From JBDHAC01 sp039588215 (GTDB taxonomy: Bacteria; Gemmatimonadota; Gemmatimonadetes; Palauibacterales; Palauibacteraceae), in the NCBI GenBank assembly GCA_039588215.1, contig JBDHAD010000004.1:9213-73212 (forward strand): a stretch of DNA of 64,000 nt. The letters are read 5' to 3'. The notes under the pieces were generated by a model that was given only the letters and a program-made list of their open reading frames with translations, was not told where the DNA came from and made no database searches. The position numbers were made by a program, and so were the translations under genes. Shown here one piece after another: positions 1-8,455 of the stretch. How positions within the stretch are numbered: position 1 is the stretch's first letter; every line of letters starts with the position of its first letter.

Positions 1-640
1 CGAGCGCCTTCAGGTCGCCGAGCGCCCCGGTAGGACAGGTCTGGATGCATTGGCCACAGAACGTGCAAGCGGAGTCCTTGAGGAGCCCGTTGAACTCGGT
101 CGTGATCTGGGTATCGAAGCCCCGGTTCATGATCGAGATCGCGTAATCCCCCTCCTGCTCCGCGCACACGCGGACACACCGGTAGCACGAAATGCAATTC
201 TCGTAATCACGCAGGATGAACGGGTTGTCGTCGTCGGGACGGCTGATTCCCGACCGGGTGCCTTCGAAACGCCCACCGCGGGCACCGTATCGATCGACGA
301 GCCCCTGCATCTGTTGCGATGCGTACCCGGAGAGCGGGTCCACGTCGATGTCCCGGTTCTCCGACGCGACCATCTCGAGCAGCACCCGGCGGTGCATCTC
401 GAGCCGCGTGCTCCTGGTGGTGACGGCCATTCCGGGCTCCGCCCGGGTCGTGCAGGACGCGACGGGTACGCGGCTGCCCTCCACTTCTACGATGCACAGC
501 CGGCACCCACCGAAGGGCTCGAGTCGCGGGTCGTAGCACAGGTTGGGGATCTCTTTTTGGTGACGTTCCGCCACTTCGAAGATTGTCTCGCCCCGGCTGA
601 CCGGGACCTTTTCGTCATCCAGCGTGATCGTGAAGTCCAT
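1..640 (-). CDS. fdhA: Formate dehydrogenase alpha subunit, N-terminal part (cut by window edge)
   Basis: The visible 213 residues are the electron-transfer front end of an NAD-linked, molybdenum/tungsten formate dehydrogenase alpha subunit, which oxidises formate in the cytoplasm. A [2Fe-2S] ferredoxin domain has C35, C46, C49 and C63. Two [4Fe-4S] clusters follow (C149/C152/C155/C159 and C192/C195/C198/C202). The segment between them, where NuoG-like proteins usually carry a His-Cys3 cluster, contains no cysteine. The catalytic domain, including the Mo-ligating Cys or Sec, lies beyond the left edge. The ATG at 640 has a GGAGGG about 10 nt upstream. An in-frame ATG at 664 overlaps the stop of the beta gene (ATGA) and is the alternative start. 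The gene follows the beta subunit in the same operon. Confidence 0.9.
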   Translation of the reverse strand, partial: MDFTITLDDEKVPVSRGETIFEVAERHQKEIPNLCYDPRLEPFGGCRLCIVEVEGSRVPVASCTTRAEPGMAVTTRSTRLEMHRRVLLEMVASENRDIDVDPLSGYASQQMQGLVDRYGARGGRFEGTRSGISRPDDDNPFILRDYENCISCYRCVRVCAEQEGDYAISIMNRGFDTQITTEFNGLLKDSACTFCGQCIQTCPTGALGDLKAL

Positions 641-660
641 CGAGTCGCTTCCCTCCGGGC

Positions 661-2328
661 TCATGATCGGTTCTCTACGTGCCGAGCGACCTGCCCCGAA
701 AAGTGCTTGAGTAGGCTCTCCGTGATGAGCGGCGCGGCCATTCCGAGTCCGCAGGCGCTCGTCTCCTTCATGGTTTGCGAGAGGTCGTTGACCTCGTCTA
801 TCCAGCTCGCGAGATCGGCGGGTCCTCCACCCTTGAGTCGCTCGACGAGCCGACGGGTGCCGATCCGGCACGGGAAACACTTCCCACACGACTCCTCGGC
901 GAAGAACTCCATCGACGAGCGCGCGATGTCGATCATGTCTCGGGAGTCGTCGAACACCATGACGCCCCCGGCGCCCAGGAACGATCCGTGTGCACGGATG
1001 CTGGGCTCGTCGAGGGTCACATTGAGAGCTTCCCCGGCGAGGAACCCTCCCGAGAGACCCGCCATGGTGACCGCCTGTATCGAGCGCCCGTCGGGAGGGC
1101 CACCGGCCCAGTCTTCCAGTAGCGTCTCGAGCGGGAACCCCATCGGGACCTCGTAATTGCCCGGACGCCGGATATCTCCGGAGAGGCTGATGACCTTCGT
1201 CCCCGCCTGATCGCCGACCCCCAGTCCTCGGTACCACTCCGCCCCGTGCGCCAGAATCGGTGGAACGGAGACGAGGGTTTCCACGTTGTTGACGACAGTC
1301 GGCAGATTCTCGTACCCGTGTGTGACCGGGAAGGGTGGGCGATTGCGAGGGAACGGGTGTGCGCCCTCGAGGCTGTTCAGGAGCGACGTCTCCTCGCCGC
1401 AGATGTACGCCCCGGCCCCGCGCCGCAGGTAGACGCGGAACGAGAGGCCACGCCCGAGAATGTCCTCACCCAGGAGACCCGCCGCTTCCGCCTCTTCAAT
1501 CGCACGTTTCAGCGCCCGCGCCGTGTCGGGATACTCGTAGCGCAGGTAGATGAACCCACGCGTCGCGCCAGTGGCGTACGCCGCCAGGATCATCCCCTCG
1601 AGCACGGCATGCGGGTCGTGGTCCATGATCGCCCGATCCTTGAAGCAGCCGGGCTCCCCTTCGTCCGCGTTGCACACGATCGTCTTCGGGCCGCCCACGG
1701 CATCCGCGACCGCGCTCCACTTCCGACCGGTCGGGAACCCGGCGCCGCCGCGTCCGGCCAGTCCGCTCTCGGAAACGAGGTTGACGACCGCTGCCGGTGT
1801 CAGCTCGCCGAACGCACGTTCGAGTGCGGCATAGCCCCCCGTGCTACGGTAGCCCTCGATGCCGGCCCGACCTTCTTCCCGGATATGCCGAAACACGCAC
1901 TCGTGGACGCCCTCGGGAGGACCGGGCGGAAGAGGAGATCGGCTCGCCACCGGCTCCGACCCGGGCCGCGCGATCAACACCCGGTCCTGCGCGAGCATCG
2001 GTACGGGCTCGTCGCAACGTCCGGGGCAGGGCATGGGTCGCGCACCCTCCAGCCCGGCGAGCAACTCGGACGAGCCGCGAAGGTAGCAGACGGGTCCGGT
2101 GCAAACTCGTGGCGTACCCCGACCGGCGGGCTCGCGCGAAAAATGGTGATAGAACGTCACTGTCCCGAAGAGATCCGCGATCGGGATGCGCAGCTCACGC
2201 GAGATCGCGTTGAGCGCGGGCTCCGAAAGGTGCCCGTCGCGCTCGTGAAATGCGTGCAGAAGAGGAAGGAGTGGGGCCGGCTCGCCACGCCACACGTCGA
2301 AAATCTCCTGGTCCGACGGAGCGCTCAT
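661..2328 (-). CDS. fdhB: NAD-dependent formate dehydrogenase, fused gamma-beta subunit
   Basis: This is the diaphorase subunit that passes electrons from the alpha subunit to NAD+. The N-terminal third is a NuoE-like thioredoxin-fold [2Fe-2S] domain with a C-x4-C and C-x3-C pair (about residues 76, 81, 101, 105). The rest is NuoF-like: a glycine-rich FMN/NADH site GRGGAGFPTG near 192, CNADEGEPG near 219, and a C-terminal [4Fe-4S] motif CGKCFPC near 481 with its fourth cysteine near 526. Fusion of the two subunits is known in formate dehydrogenases such as Methylobacterium FDH1. The ATG at 2328 follows GGAGGG at good spacing and is preferred over the upstream TTG at 2349. The gene is divergent from fdhD and overlaps fdhA by a stop/start ATGA. 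Confidence 0.93.
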   Translation of the reverse strand: MSAPSDQEIFDVWRGEPAPLLPLLHAFHERDGHLSEPALNAISRELRIPIADLFGTVTFYHHFSREPAGRGTPRVCTGPVCYLRGSSELLAGLEGARPMPCPGRCDEPVPMLAQDRVLIARPGSEPVASRSPLPPGPPEGVHECVFRHIREEGRAGIEGYRSTGGYAALERAFGELTPAAVVNLVSESGLAGRGGAGFPTGRKWSAVADAVGGPKTIVCNADEGEPGCFKDRAIMDHDPHAVLEGMILAAYATGATRGFIYLRYEYPDTARALKRAIEEAEAAGLLGEDILGRGLSFRVYLRRGAGAYICGEETSLLNSLEGAHPFPRNRPPFPVTHGYENLPTVVNNVETLVSVPPILAHGAEWYRGLGVGDQAGTKVISLSGDIRRPGNYEVPMGFPLETLLEDWAGGPPDGRSIQAVTMAGLSGGFLAGEALNVTLDEPSIRAHGSFLGAGGVMVFDDSRDMIDIARSSMEFFAEESCGKCFPCRIGTRRLVERLKGGGPADLASWIDEVNDLSQTMKETSACGLGMAAPLITESLLKHFSGQVARHVENRS

Positions 2329-2492
2329 CCGCGACCCTCCACCGCGCAAAACGGCCTACCGGGGTGGAATCGTCGCATGCCCCGGCCCTTTGTGGACGAA
2401 GCTGAACACTAACCCGCCTTCGCCGCGGGCGGCAACGATGTAACTTGCGGGAATGTTGGCTTCGATTCGCGCCGTGCCCCACTGACCGCGGG

Positions 2493-3350
2493 ATGATCAC
2501 TCCCCGGCGAAATGCCGCGCCGGTCGACATCCGCCGTGTACGCGACGACCGGGACCAGTCCCGTCGCGACACGGTCGCCGTCGAAGAGCCGATGGAGATC
2601 CGGCTGGCCGTCCGCGAGGGAAAAGACGTCGTCGAGCATTCTGTCTCGGTGACGATGCGCACGCCCGGGGATGACTTCGAGCTCGCGGCAGGCTTTCTGT
2701 TCAGCGAGGGAATCCTGGCGGGCAGGAGCGATGTGGCCGAGCTGCGGTACTGCACGGACGTCGAGCCGCAGGAATACAACATCGTGACGGTCCAACTACG
2801 CGATCGCGTGTCATTCGACCCTTCCGTTCTCACCCGTAATTTCTACACGACCTCCAGCTGCGGCGTGTGCGGGAAGGCCTCGTTGGAGGCTGTGCAGATA
2901 CGGGGCTGCTCACCGTTGCCCGACGGGCCGCTCCGCATGGAGCCCACAGCGCTGCGTACCGTACCGGACGCCTTGTTGACGCGGCAGTCGGTGTTCGAGC
3001 GGACGGGCGGCATCCACGCTGCCGGGCTGTTCGATGGGAGTGGCGGCCTGGAGCTGTTGCGCGAGGACGTGGGGCGACACAACGCGGTGGACAAGGTGAT
3101 TGGACACGCATTCCTGGATGAAGCTCTTCCGCTAGGAGTCCATTTCCTCGCCGTGAGCGGTCGCACGTCCTTCGAGATCATGCAGAAAGCGCTCGCCGCG
3201 GGGATCGCGATCGTGATCGCCGTGGGAGCGCCCTCCAGCCTCGCGGTAGACGTGGCGAGACAGTTCAACATGACGCTCGTGGGCTTCGCGAAATCGAGCG
3301 GTTTCAACGTGTACGCGGGCGGGCAAAGAATCGCTGGCGGAACGTCCTGA
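2493..3350 (+). CDS. fdhD: Formate dehydrogenase sulfurtransferase FdhD
   Basis: FdhD transfers sulfur from a cysteine desulfurase to the molybdenum cofactor and is required for formate dehydrogenase activity. The 285-residue product carries the family cysteine loop SCGVCGKASLE with C123 and C126, matching the catalytic C-x2-C of E. coli FdhD. It also has the conserved LREDVGRHNA-type segment in the second half. The ATG at 2493 gives the usual family length; an in-frame start at 2445 adds 16 residues with no family resemblance. It is transcribed away from the fdhB-fdhA operon, from a 165-bp shared upstream region, and its presence supports the formate dehydrogenase assignment. Confidence 0.93.
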   Translation: MITPRRNAAPVDIRRVRDDRDQSRRDTVAVEEPMEIRLAVREGKDVVEHSVSVTMRTPGDDFELAAGFLFSEGILAGRSDVAELRYCTDVEPQEYNIVTVQLRDRVSFDPSVLTRNFYTTSSCGVCGKASLEAVQIRGCSPLPDGPLRMEPTALRTVPDALLTRQSVFERTGGIHAAGLFDGSGGLELLREDVGRHNAVDKVIGHAFLDEALPLGVHFLAVSGRTSFEIMQKALAAGIAIVIAVGAPSSLAVDVARQFNMTLVGFAKSSGFNVYAGGQRIAGGTS

Positions 3351-3511
3351 GGGCACCGGCGAGGGCGCTGGTCGGGCGCCCCCGCTGGCGCCCTGCTCGC
3401 TGCTGGCTCCTCATTACCGCTGGCCCCCCGCTCGCTGCTGGCTCCTCGTTACCGCTGGCCCCCCGCTGGCCGCTCGCTACCCAGCGAACCAGGCTTCCGC
3501 ACCTCGACCTG
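3351..3511. repeat. Intergenic gap with a 35-bp tandem repeat
   Basis: Two near-identical 35-bp units occupy 3395-3429 and 3430-3464 (unit begins GCTCGCTGCTGG; they differ at one clear position). A degenerate partial unit follows up to about 3480. The gap lies between the convergent ends of fdhD and the DinB-like gene. No coding frame or clean terminator hairpin is evident. Confidence 0.7.
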
Positions 3512-4078
3512 TTAGAAGAGCTGCTGCTGGGGCACCGGTACGCCGTGCGCGTGCAAGTAGGGTACGAGCTGGCCGCGCGTCCACATCGCGTGCTCGAGCG
3601 CGAACGTGCAAACGCGCCACCTGGTCATCGGACGGCCGAAGAACGTCACCTCCTCCGCCAGCTCCTCTGTCGACAAACGCTTCATGCGCTCGATGATCCA
3701 GTCGTAGGAACGCGCGACGGCGTCGGCCAGCGCCTGCTTGTCGTTCAAGATCACCGCCGAGTCTCCGAAGCCACCTGGGGGCTCCTCACCGAATGCGGCG
3801 CTGGCCACGAACAGGTTGTTGGCACCGTGCTCCACCTGCTCCGCGAAGTCGCGCACGTCCTCGTTGGGTGCCCAACGCAGGGCCGAGTCAGGGATCGCCA
3901 GTGCCATGGAGACATCCCAGGTCTTGAAGCGCTCGAACGCGTTGACCAGGTACTCCTTCATGGCGCCCATCTGCGCGTCGCTCGCGTCCTGCGCGCTCGC
4001 CGGCCGAGGCGCCATGGCGATCGTGGCGACGAGGACAGCGAGACCGATCCTTCCGAGTGTGTGGGAAAACGATTTCAT
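3512..4078 (-). CDS. Exported DinB-like metal-binding protein
   Basis: The 188-residue product has a typical Sec signal peptide (positive MKSF..R start, hydrophobic core, cleavage near ASA-Q29). It then has a four-helix DinB/YfiT-type domain. The conserved histidine of helix 2 (VEHGANNL, near 83) and the C-terminal pair in LEHAMWTRGQL...HAHG (near 163-177) match the divalent-metal ligands of the superfamily. Relatives include thiol-dependent S-transferases and many uncharacterised proteins, and the reaction here is unknown. An exported version is less common than the cytoplasmic form. It is a single gene, convergent with fdhD. Confidence 0.8.
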   Translation of the reverse strand: MKSFSHTLGRIGLAVLVATIAMAPRPASAQDASDAQMGAMKEYLVNAFERFKTWDVSMALAIPDSALRWAPNEDVRDFAEQVEHGANNLFVASAAFGEEPPGGFGDSAVILNDKQALADAVARSYDWIIERMKRLSTEELAEEVTFFGRPMTRWRVCTFALEHAMWTRGQLVPYLHAHGVPVPQQQLF

Positions 4079-4208
4079 CCGTACCCTCCGTTCTCGTTGT
4101 GAGCGCTGGTTCGTGCGCTGAGCTTCTCTTGCGAGCGCCGCGGCCCGGCCGCTCAGGCCGCGACCGAAGTCGTTATGCCCGCTGCTTGGCCCGCTGCTTG
4201 GCCTCGGA

Positions 4209-5273
4209 TCACTTTCGCTCGTTTCCCGTCGCCGGAGCGGCGGCGCCGTTGGTGTCGACCCCGATGTCCAGCCCGATTAGGCTGGCGGGATCCACGTTGA
4301 GGCCGTTCACGTATGCCGACCAGTGGAGGTGTGGGGCCGTGGAGCGACCGGTGGAGCCGACCCGCCCGAGCAGTTGGCCGGGCTCGACCATGTCACCCTC
4401 GGCCACGTCGAGCGCGGACAGGTGAAAGTACGCGGTCACGAGTCCGAGCCCATGATCCAGATACACGGCGTTGCCCTGGTAGAAGAAGTCACCCACCAGG
4501 GTGACACGCCCGGCGGCCGGCGCTCGGACGGGTGTCCCGCTGCTCCCCCTCAGATCCAGCCCCAGGTGCCGGCTGCGCGTGATACCGTTGAACACGCGAC
4601 GCTGACCGAAAGGGCTCGTGAATTCCGGTGGTCGCGGCCACTCGAAGGAAGTGCCTGGCAGCCATTCCGGACTCGTCGCGCGCAGGGCCGTCCGTATGTG
4701 CTCCTGGTCTTCGCGGATGCGCGCCTGCACCTCGGGCCGGTCCTCGCCCCGCGGCGCGACCCGGAGACGAGTGGAGGCGTACCGCCGTTCCCGAGCGAGG
4801 ACCACGAGCTCGTCGTGGAACGCCCCCGTTCCGTGCCTGTACCGCGCCACGAGCTCGAGCGGGCCCGCGCTGTCGATCGGGAGCGCCACGAGGCCGATCC
4901 AGCCACCGTCGGTGCGGGCGAGACTCACCTCGCGACCCGCCAGCTCGAGGTGAAGCGGCCCCGCCTCGTGGGATCCGGGGGCTCCTCGAACTCGGATCGC
5001 GAGGACGCTTCCCTGCGACGGTCGCTGCGGACTCCACGTGATCCTGGGCCCGCTGATGGGAAGAGGCGGAGCTTCGAGCGAGCGGAGCGGGATTGCCGGG
5101 ACGGTTGAACGCGAGAGGCGTGAGAGGGCGGTGTGCCCGATCGAAGCCGCCTCGATGGTGACCGGTGGGGGCGGCTCGGGGATAGTGAGCGCGCAACCGC
5201 CCAGCAATGTCGGCATCCACCAGAAAACGAGTGGAGCACCACGTCGACGCTCCCGCGCCTGACATCCCCTCAA
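4209..5273 (-). CDS. M23-family peptidase, probable lipoprotein
   Basis: The C-terminal region is a LytM/M23 zinc peptidase domain: HLGLDLRG supplies the first His/Asp ligands (H and D about 4 apart) and HLHW near 330 supplies the catalytic and third ligand. The enzyme would cleave peptidoglycan cross-links or act as an amidase activator. The N-terminus has arginines, a hydrophobic stretch and a lipobox-like LLGGC, so it is probably anchored to a membrane. The middle of about 190 residues is a beta-rich domain as seen in other M23 proteins. The only start giving a usable signal sequence is TTG at 5273; an ATG at 5216 would leave almost no hydrophobic region. Confidence 0.85.
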   Translation of the reverse strand: MRGCQARERRRGAPLVFWWMPTLLGGCALTIPEPPPPVTIEAASIGHTALSRLSRSTVPAIPLRSLEAPPLPISGPRITWSPQRPSQGSVLAIRVRGAPGSHEAGPLHLELAGREVSLARTDGGWIGLVALPIDSAGPLELVARYRHGTGAFHDELVVLARERRYASTRLRVAPRGEDRPEVQARIREDQEHIRTALRATSPEWLPGTSFEWPRPPEFTSPFGQRRVFNGITRSRHLGLDLRGSSGTPVRAPAAGRVTLVGDFFYQGNAVYLDHGLGLVTAYFHLSALDVAEGDMVEPGQLLGRVGSTGRSTAPHLHWSAYVNGLNVDPASLIGLDIGVDTNGAAAPATGNERK

Positions 5274-5333
5274 CCCGACGACCTCCTGACTGTGGTTTGC
5301 TGCAGGTCCCGGCAGGACCCAGCTTCAGACGCC

Positions 5334-6464
5334 ATGAACGAGCGTCTATTGATTGCGCCCTTACCCCGTATCCTGGCGGTCTGTGCCCTGGCCGTCTCGT
5401 GCGCCGGGCGAGGTGCGGAGTCCGGAGCGGCGGACCGAGCGTTCCCGGAACTCACCGCGGCTCTCTCCGAGTCTGGCGGATACTTCGACACCGACAACCC
5501 GATCTCGAACGAGCGCTCCTATCTGCATGCCGTGACGGACCTCGAAGAGGCCGGAGTCACCGGTGGTGCCTACCTGGGGGTCGGACCTGAACAGAACTTC
5601 TCCTATATCGCGGCGATCGATCCCGAAATCGCGATCCTCGTGGACATACGACGTGATAATGTCCTGGAGCACCTGATCTTCAAGGCGTTGTTCGCGGAGT
5701 CGGCCAACCGGTTCGAGTACGCGTGCCTCTTGTTCGGACGCCCGGTGCCAAATGATCTCGAAGCGATGACGGGCGCCGCCGTCGAGGGGCTGATCGAGTA
5801 CCTGGACCAGACTCCTGCGACTCGTGCTTCGCGTCGGGCGGCGCGCGATCGGGTGGATCGCGCGATCCACGGCTTCGGACTCGAGCTGGACGATGCGGAT
5901 TTAGCGACAATCGACCGCTTCCACGGCGAATTCATCGATGCCGGGCTCGACTTGCGGTTCCGCAGCCACGGACGCGCGCCGCGCTTCTACTACCCGACGT
6001 ACCGGGACATGCTGCTAGAGGTCGATCGGCGCGGCCGGCGGGCCAACTACTTGGCCTCGGAGAAGCTGTTCCGGACGATCCAGACACTCCAGCGTCAGGA
6101 CCGGATCGTGCCGGTCGTCGGCGACTTGGCCGGTGATCACGCGCTGCGCGCAATCGGGAAATACCTCTCCCGCCGCGGCTCGACCGTGTCCGCCGTCTAC
6201 ACCTCGAATGTCGAGTTCTATCTGTTCGGCTCGGGATCGTTCGTGCGCTTCATCGACAACCTGCGGCACCTGCCGATCGACGACCGGTCTGTCATCATCA
6301 GAAGCGTGTTCCACAGCCTTCGAGGCCCACACCCGCGCGCCGTTCCCGGGTACTACAGCACACAACTCCTCCAGCGCGTGGATGTCCTGTTGCGGAGAGT
6401 CAGCGAGGGTGTCTACCGCGACTACTGGGATGTCGTCACGCAGGACGTCCAAACAGGCCCCTGA
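5334..6464 (+). CDS. Conserved lipoprotein of LIC_10091-like family, function unknown
   Basis: The 376-residue product begins with a lipoprotein signal ending in LAVSC. The mature part contains YLGVGPEQNFSYIAAI followed by ILVDIRRDN, which resembles the glycine-rich and acidic strands of a SAM-methyltransferase-like Rossmann fold. I recall this pattern from the LIC_10091 family. A true methyltransferase outside the cytoplasm would lack SAM, so the fold may serve another role. The ATG at 5334 is chosen because it starts the signal peptide; the frame is open further upstream without coding character. It is divergent from the M23 gene with only 60 bp between them. Confidence 0.7.
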   Translation: MNERLLIAPLPRILAVCALAVSCAGRGAESGAADRAFPELTAALSESGGYFDTDNPISNERSYLHAVTDLEEAGVTGGAYLGVGPEQNFSYIAAIDPEIAILVDIRRDNVLEHLIFKALFAESANRFEYACLLFGRPVPNDLEAMTGAAVEGLIEYLDQTPATRASRRAARDRVDRAIHGFGLELDDADLATIDRFHGEFIDAGLDLRFRSHGRAPRFYYPTYRDMLLEVDRRGRRANYLASEKLFRTIQTLQRQDRIVPVVGDLAGDHALRAIGKYLSRRGSTVSAVYTSNVEFYLFGSGSFVRFIDNLRHLPIDDRSVIIRSVFHSLRGPHPRAVPGYYSTQLLQRVDVLLRRVSEGVYRDYWDVVTQDVQTGP

Positions 6465-6496
6465 GGAACTCGAGCGGGTCGCCTACTCGATCCCTC

Positions 6497-7957
6497 CTAG
6501 GCGGGCGTTCGTCTTCCTAGCTCGAGAGCGAAGGAGACCAGCGACTGGCGCCAGCCCGTGAGCTGGCTACGTCGATACTCGTGTGCGGTACGTTGCACCG
6601 CCTCGCTCATCGTCGGGTAGGGGTGCACCAATGTGGAGAGCGCGTCGAGCTTCAGGCCGTGCTGCATGGCGAGCGCTACCTCGACGATCATCGTGCCGGC
6701 GGATGGTGCGAGGATGTGTCCCCCGAGAATCCGTCCCCGCCGGTCGGCGAGGAGCTTGACGCACCCGATCGCGGCGCGATCGGCGACCGCTCGGTCCAGC
6801 TGGCCGAGGTCGTACGTGAACGCCCGGACTCCGTCACCATGTCGCTCGCGAGCCTCTGACTCCGTCAGACCTACGTGCGCGAGCTCCGGATCCGTGAACG
6901 TGCACCAAGGGATCACGTCGTACCGGACCCGCGAGGTCCCGGGGAACAGGGCATTGCGCACGACGGTCCGGGCCTCGTGGTCTGCGACGTGCGTGAACAG
7001 GTAACCCCCGATGACGTCGCCCGCGCCGAAGATGTGGTTCTGAGACGTGCGCAGTCGATCGTCCACGCGGACTCCCTGTCGGTCGACGAGCACACCGGCC
7101 TGCTCTAGACCGAGGTCCTCGACGTTCGGCCGACGCCCTGTGGCCACGAGCACTTCGGCGGCCTCGATCACCTCCTCGCCGTCTCCATCTTCGGTCGACA
7201 GCCTGGCCATGCCATCCGGACCACGGGCGACGCGCACGACGCGTCGCCCGGTGAGAATCCGAATCCCGGCGGTCTCCAGGACGACACGCAGGCGAGCCGC
7301 CAGCTCGGGCTCCTCGCGGAACAGGATCTCGTCCAACATCTCCACGACGGTGACGCGTCTCCCGAGGCGAGCGTACGCCTGAGCGAACTCGATCCCGATC
7401 GCGCCACCTCCGATGATCGCCACCGAGTCCGGAATCGTGTCCCGGTCGAACGCGGTCTCGTGCGTGTAGTATCCGGCGTCCGCGAGCCCCTCGATCGGTG
7501 GCACCGCCGCGCGCGAGCCGGTGGCGATGAGGAAACGACGTGCCCTGAGCCGGCGGCCGTCGACCTCGACCTCGTGCGGTGATACGAAGCGTGCGGTCCC
7601 CTCGATCACATCGACCCCCATCGCCCGAAAACGCTCGGGGTCGTCGTGCGGCTGTATCCGCGCTCGCACCTCGCGCACGCTCTCCAGAACCCGGGCCGCA
7701 TCCACGTCCGGCTCCGAGGCGCCGATCCCGAATTCGGCGGCATTGCGGAACGCGTGGGCGATTCGGGCCGAGCCGATGAGGGCCTTGCTGGGGACGCATC
7801 CGGTCCACAGGCAGTCTCCACCCAGCCGGTCCCGCTCGATGAGCGCGGCCTGGGCGCCGAGCCCGGCACTGCCGGCCGCGGTGACGAGACCGGCGGTCCC
7901 TCCCCCGATCGCGATGATGTCGTACATGCCCTGGCTGCTCCTCTGATCGCCACTCAT
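6497..7957 (-). CDS. FAD/NAD(P) pyridine nucleotide-disulfide oxidoreductase (mercuric reductase-like)
   Basis: The 486-residue flavoprotein has the FAD fingerprint GGGTAG near 18, the redox-active disulfide C49-x4-C54 (CLWTGC) and a second Rossmann motif IIGGGAIGIEFAQ for NAD(P)H. It ends with a dimerisation domain whose HPYPTMSE motif gives the catalytic His-Glu pair. It belongs to the group often annotated as mercuric reductase. It lacks both the N-terminal metal-binding domain and the C-terminal vicinal cysteines of true MerA, and no mer genes are nearby. A dihydrolipoamide dehydrogenase or other disulfide substrate is equally possible. The start at 7957 has a GGAG 6 nt upstream. Confidence 0.85.
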   Translation of the reverse strand: MSGDQRSSQGMYDIIAIGGGTAGLVTAAGSAGLGAQAALIERDRLGGDCLWTGCVPSKALIGSARIAHAFRNAAEFGIGASEPDVDAARVLESVREVRARIQPHDDPERFRAMGVDVIEGTARFVSPHEVEVDGRRLRARRFLIATGSRAAVPPIEGLADAGYYTHETAFDRDTIPDSVAIIGGGAIGIEFAQAYARLGRRVTVVEMLDEILFREEPELAARLRVVLETAGIRILTGRRVVRVARGPDGMARLSTEDGDGEEVIEAAEVLVATGRRPNVEDLGLEQAGVLVDRQGVRVDDRLRTSQNHIFGAGDVIGGYLFTHVADHEARTVVRNALFPGTSRVRYDVIPWCTFTDPELAHVGLTESEARERHGDGVRAFTYDLGQLDRAVADRAAIGCVKLLADRRGRILGGHILAPSAGTMIVEVALAMQHGLKLDALSTLVHPYPTMSEAVQRTAHEYRRSQLTGWRQSLVSFALELGRRTPA

Positions 7958-8455
7958 CGCGCACTCCAATCGTTGAAGGTCCGAACGCCCGAAGCTCGGG
8001 TTCCGGAACACGCGCAGCAACCACTCGGTTGACTTGGCGGAAGCGTCCGTTCGTCGGGGATCCGGAAGCGTGGGCCAAGCGCAGTGTCCATCGCCCTGAA
8101 CACGGCGCGGGATATCGAGCGCGCGCTCGGCGCAGGCCCCGCGTTTGACGGGAGCACCTTCGACGAGCGCCAGGTAGGCTCCTCCTCACCCGGCGCGCAC
8201 GCACCCGCGACAACCGCCTGGCATCGCCGGTGATCCCTTGCACCTTCCGTCATTTCGTGCAGCCGCCGGTCACCCGCACCCCCGCGACACCTCCTGTCCG
8301 ATAGCCTTCGCATGCTCGTAACACAATGAAATTACACGGTTTGTGGCGGTTCGATGTGGGGTTGGTCGACCGGCGGTCACTGGTTCAGAAGTTGCTCCTC
8401 CGGGCAAAGCCCGGGGAGCGACGGCTCCCGGGGCTCACTAGCCGCCGGGACGAGC
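7958..8455. other. Intergenic region, no supported gene
   Basis: This is a roughly 500-bp gap between divergent genes. A 119-codon minus-strand frame exists at 7954-8313, but it is rich in Arg/Ser/Ala as expected for a GC-rich shadow and resembles nothing I recognise. A short plus-strand stretch near 8085-8195 reads like protein sequence but lacks a start and soon ends. AT-richer sequence near 8310-8345 could hold a promoter for the downstream gene. Confidence 0.4.

Noticed and set aside
50..1156. Long plus-strand frame over the fdhA-fdhB junction
   Set aside because: It is antisense to two well-supported formate dehydrogenase genes and has no domain; high GC content produces such shadows throughout.
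6497..7957. Mercuric reductase (merA)
   Set aside because: The flavoprotein lacks the C-terminal vicinal cysteines and the heavy-metal domain, and no merR/merT/merP genes are present.
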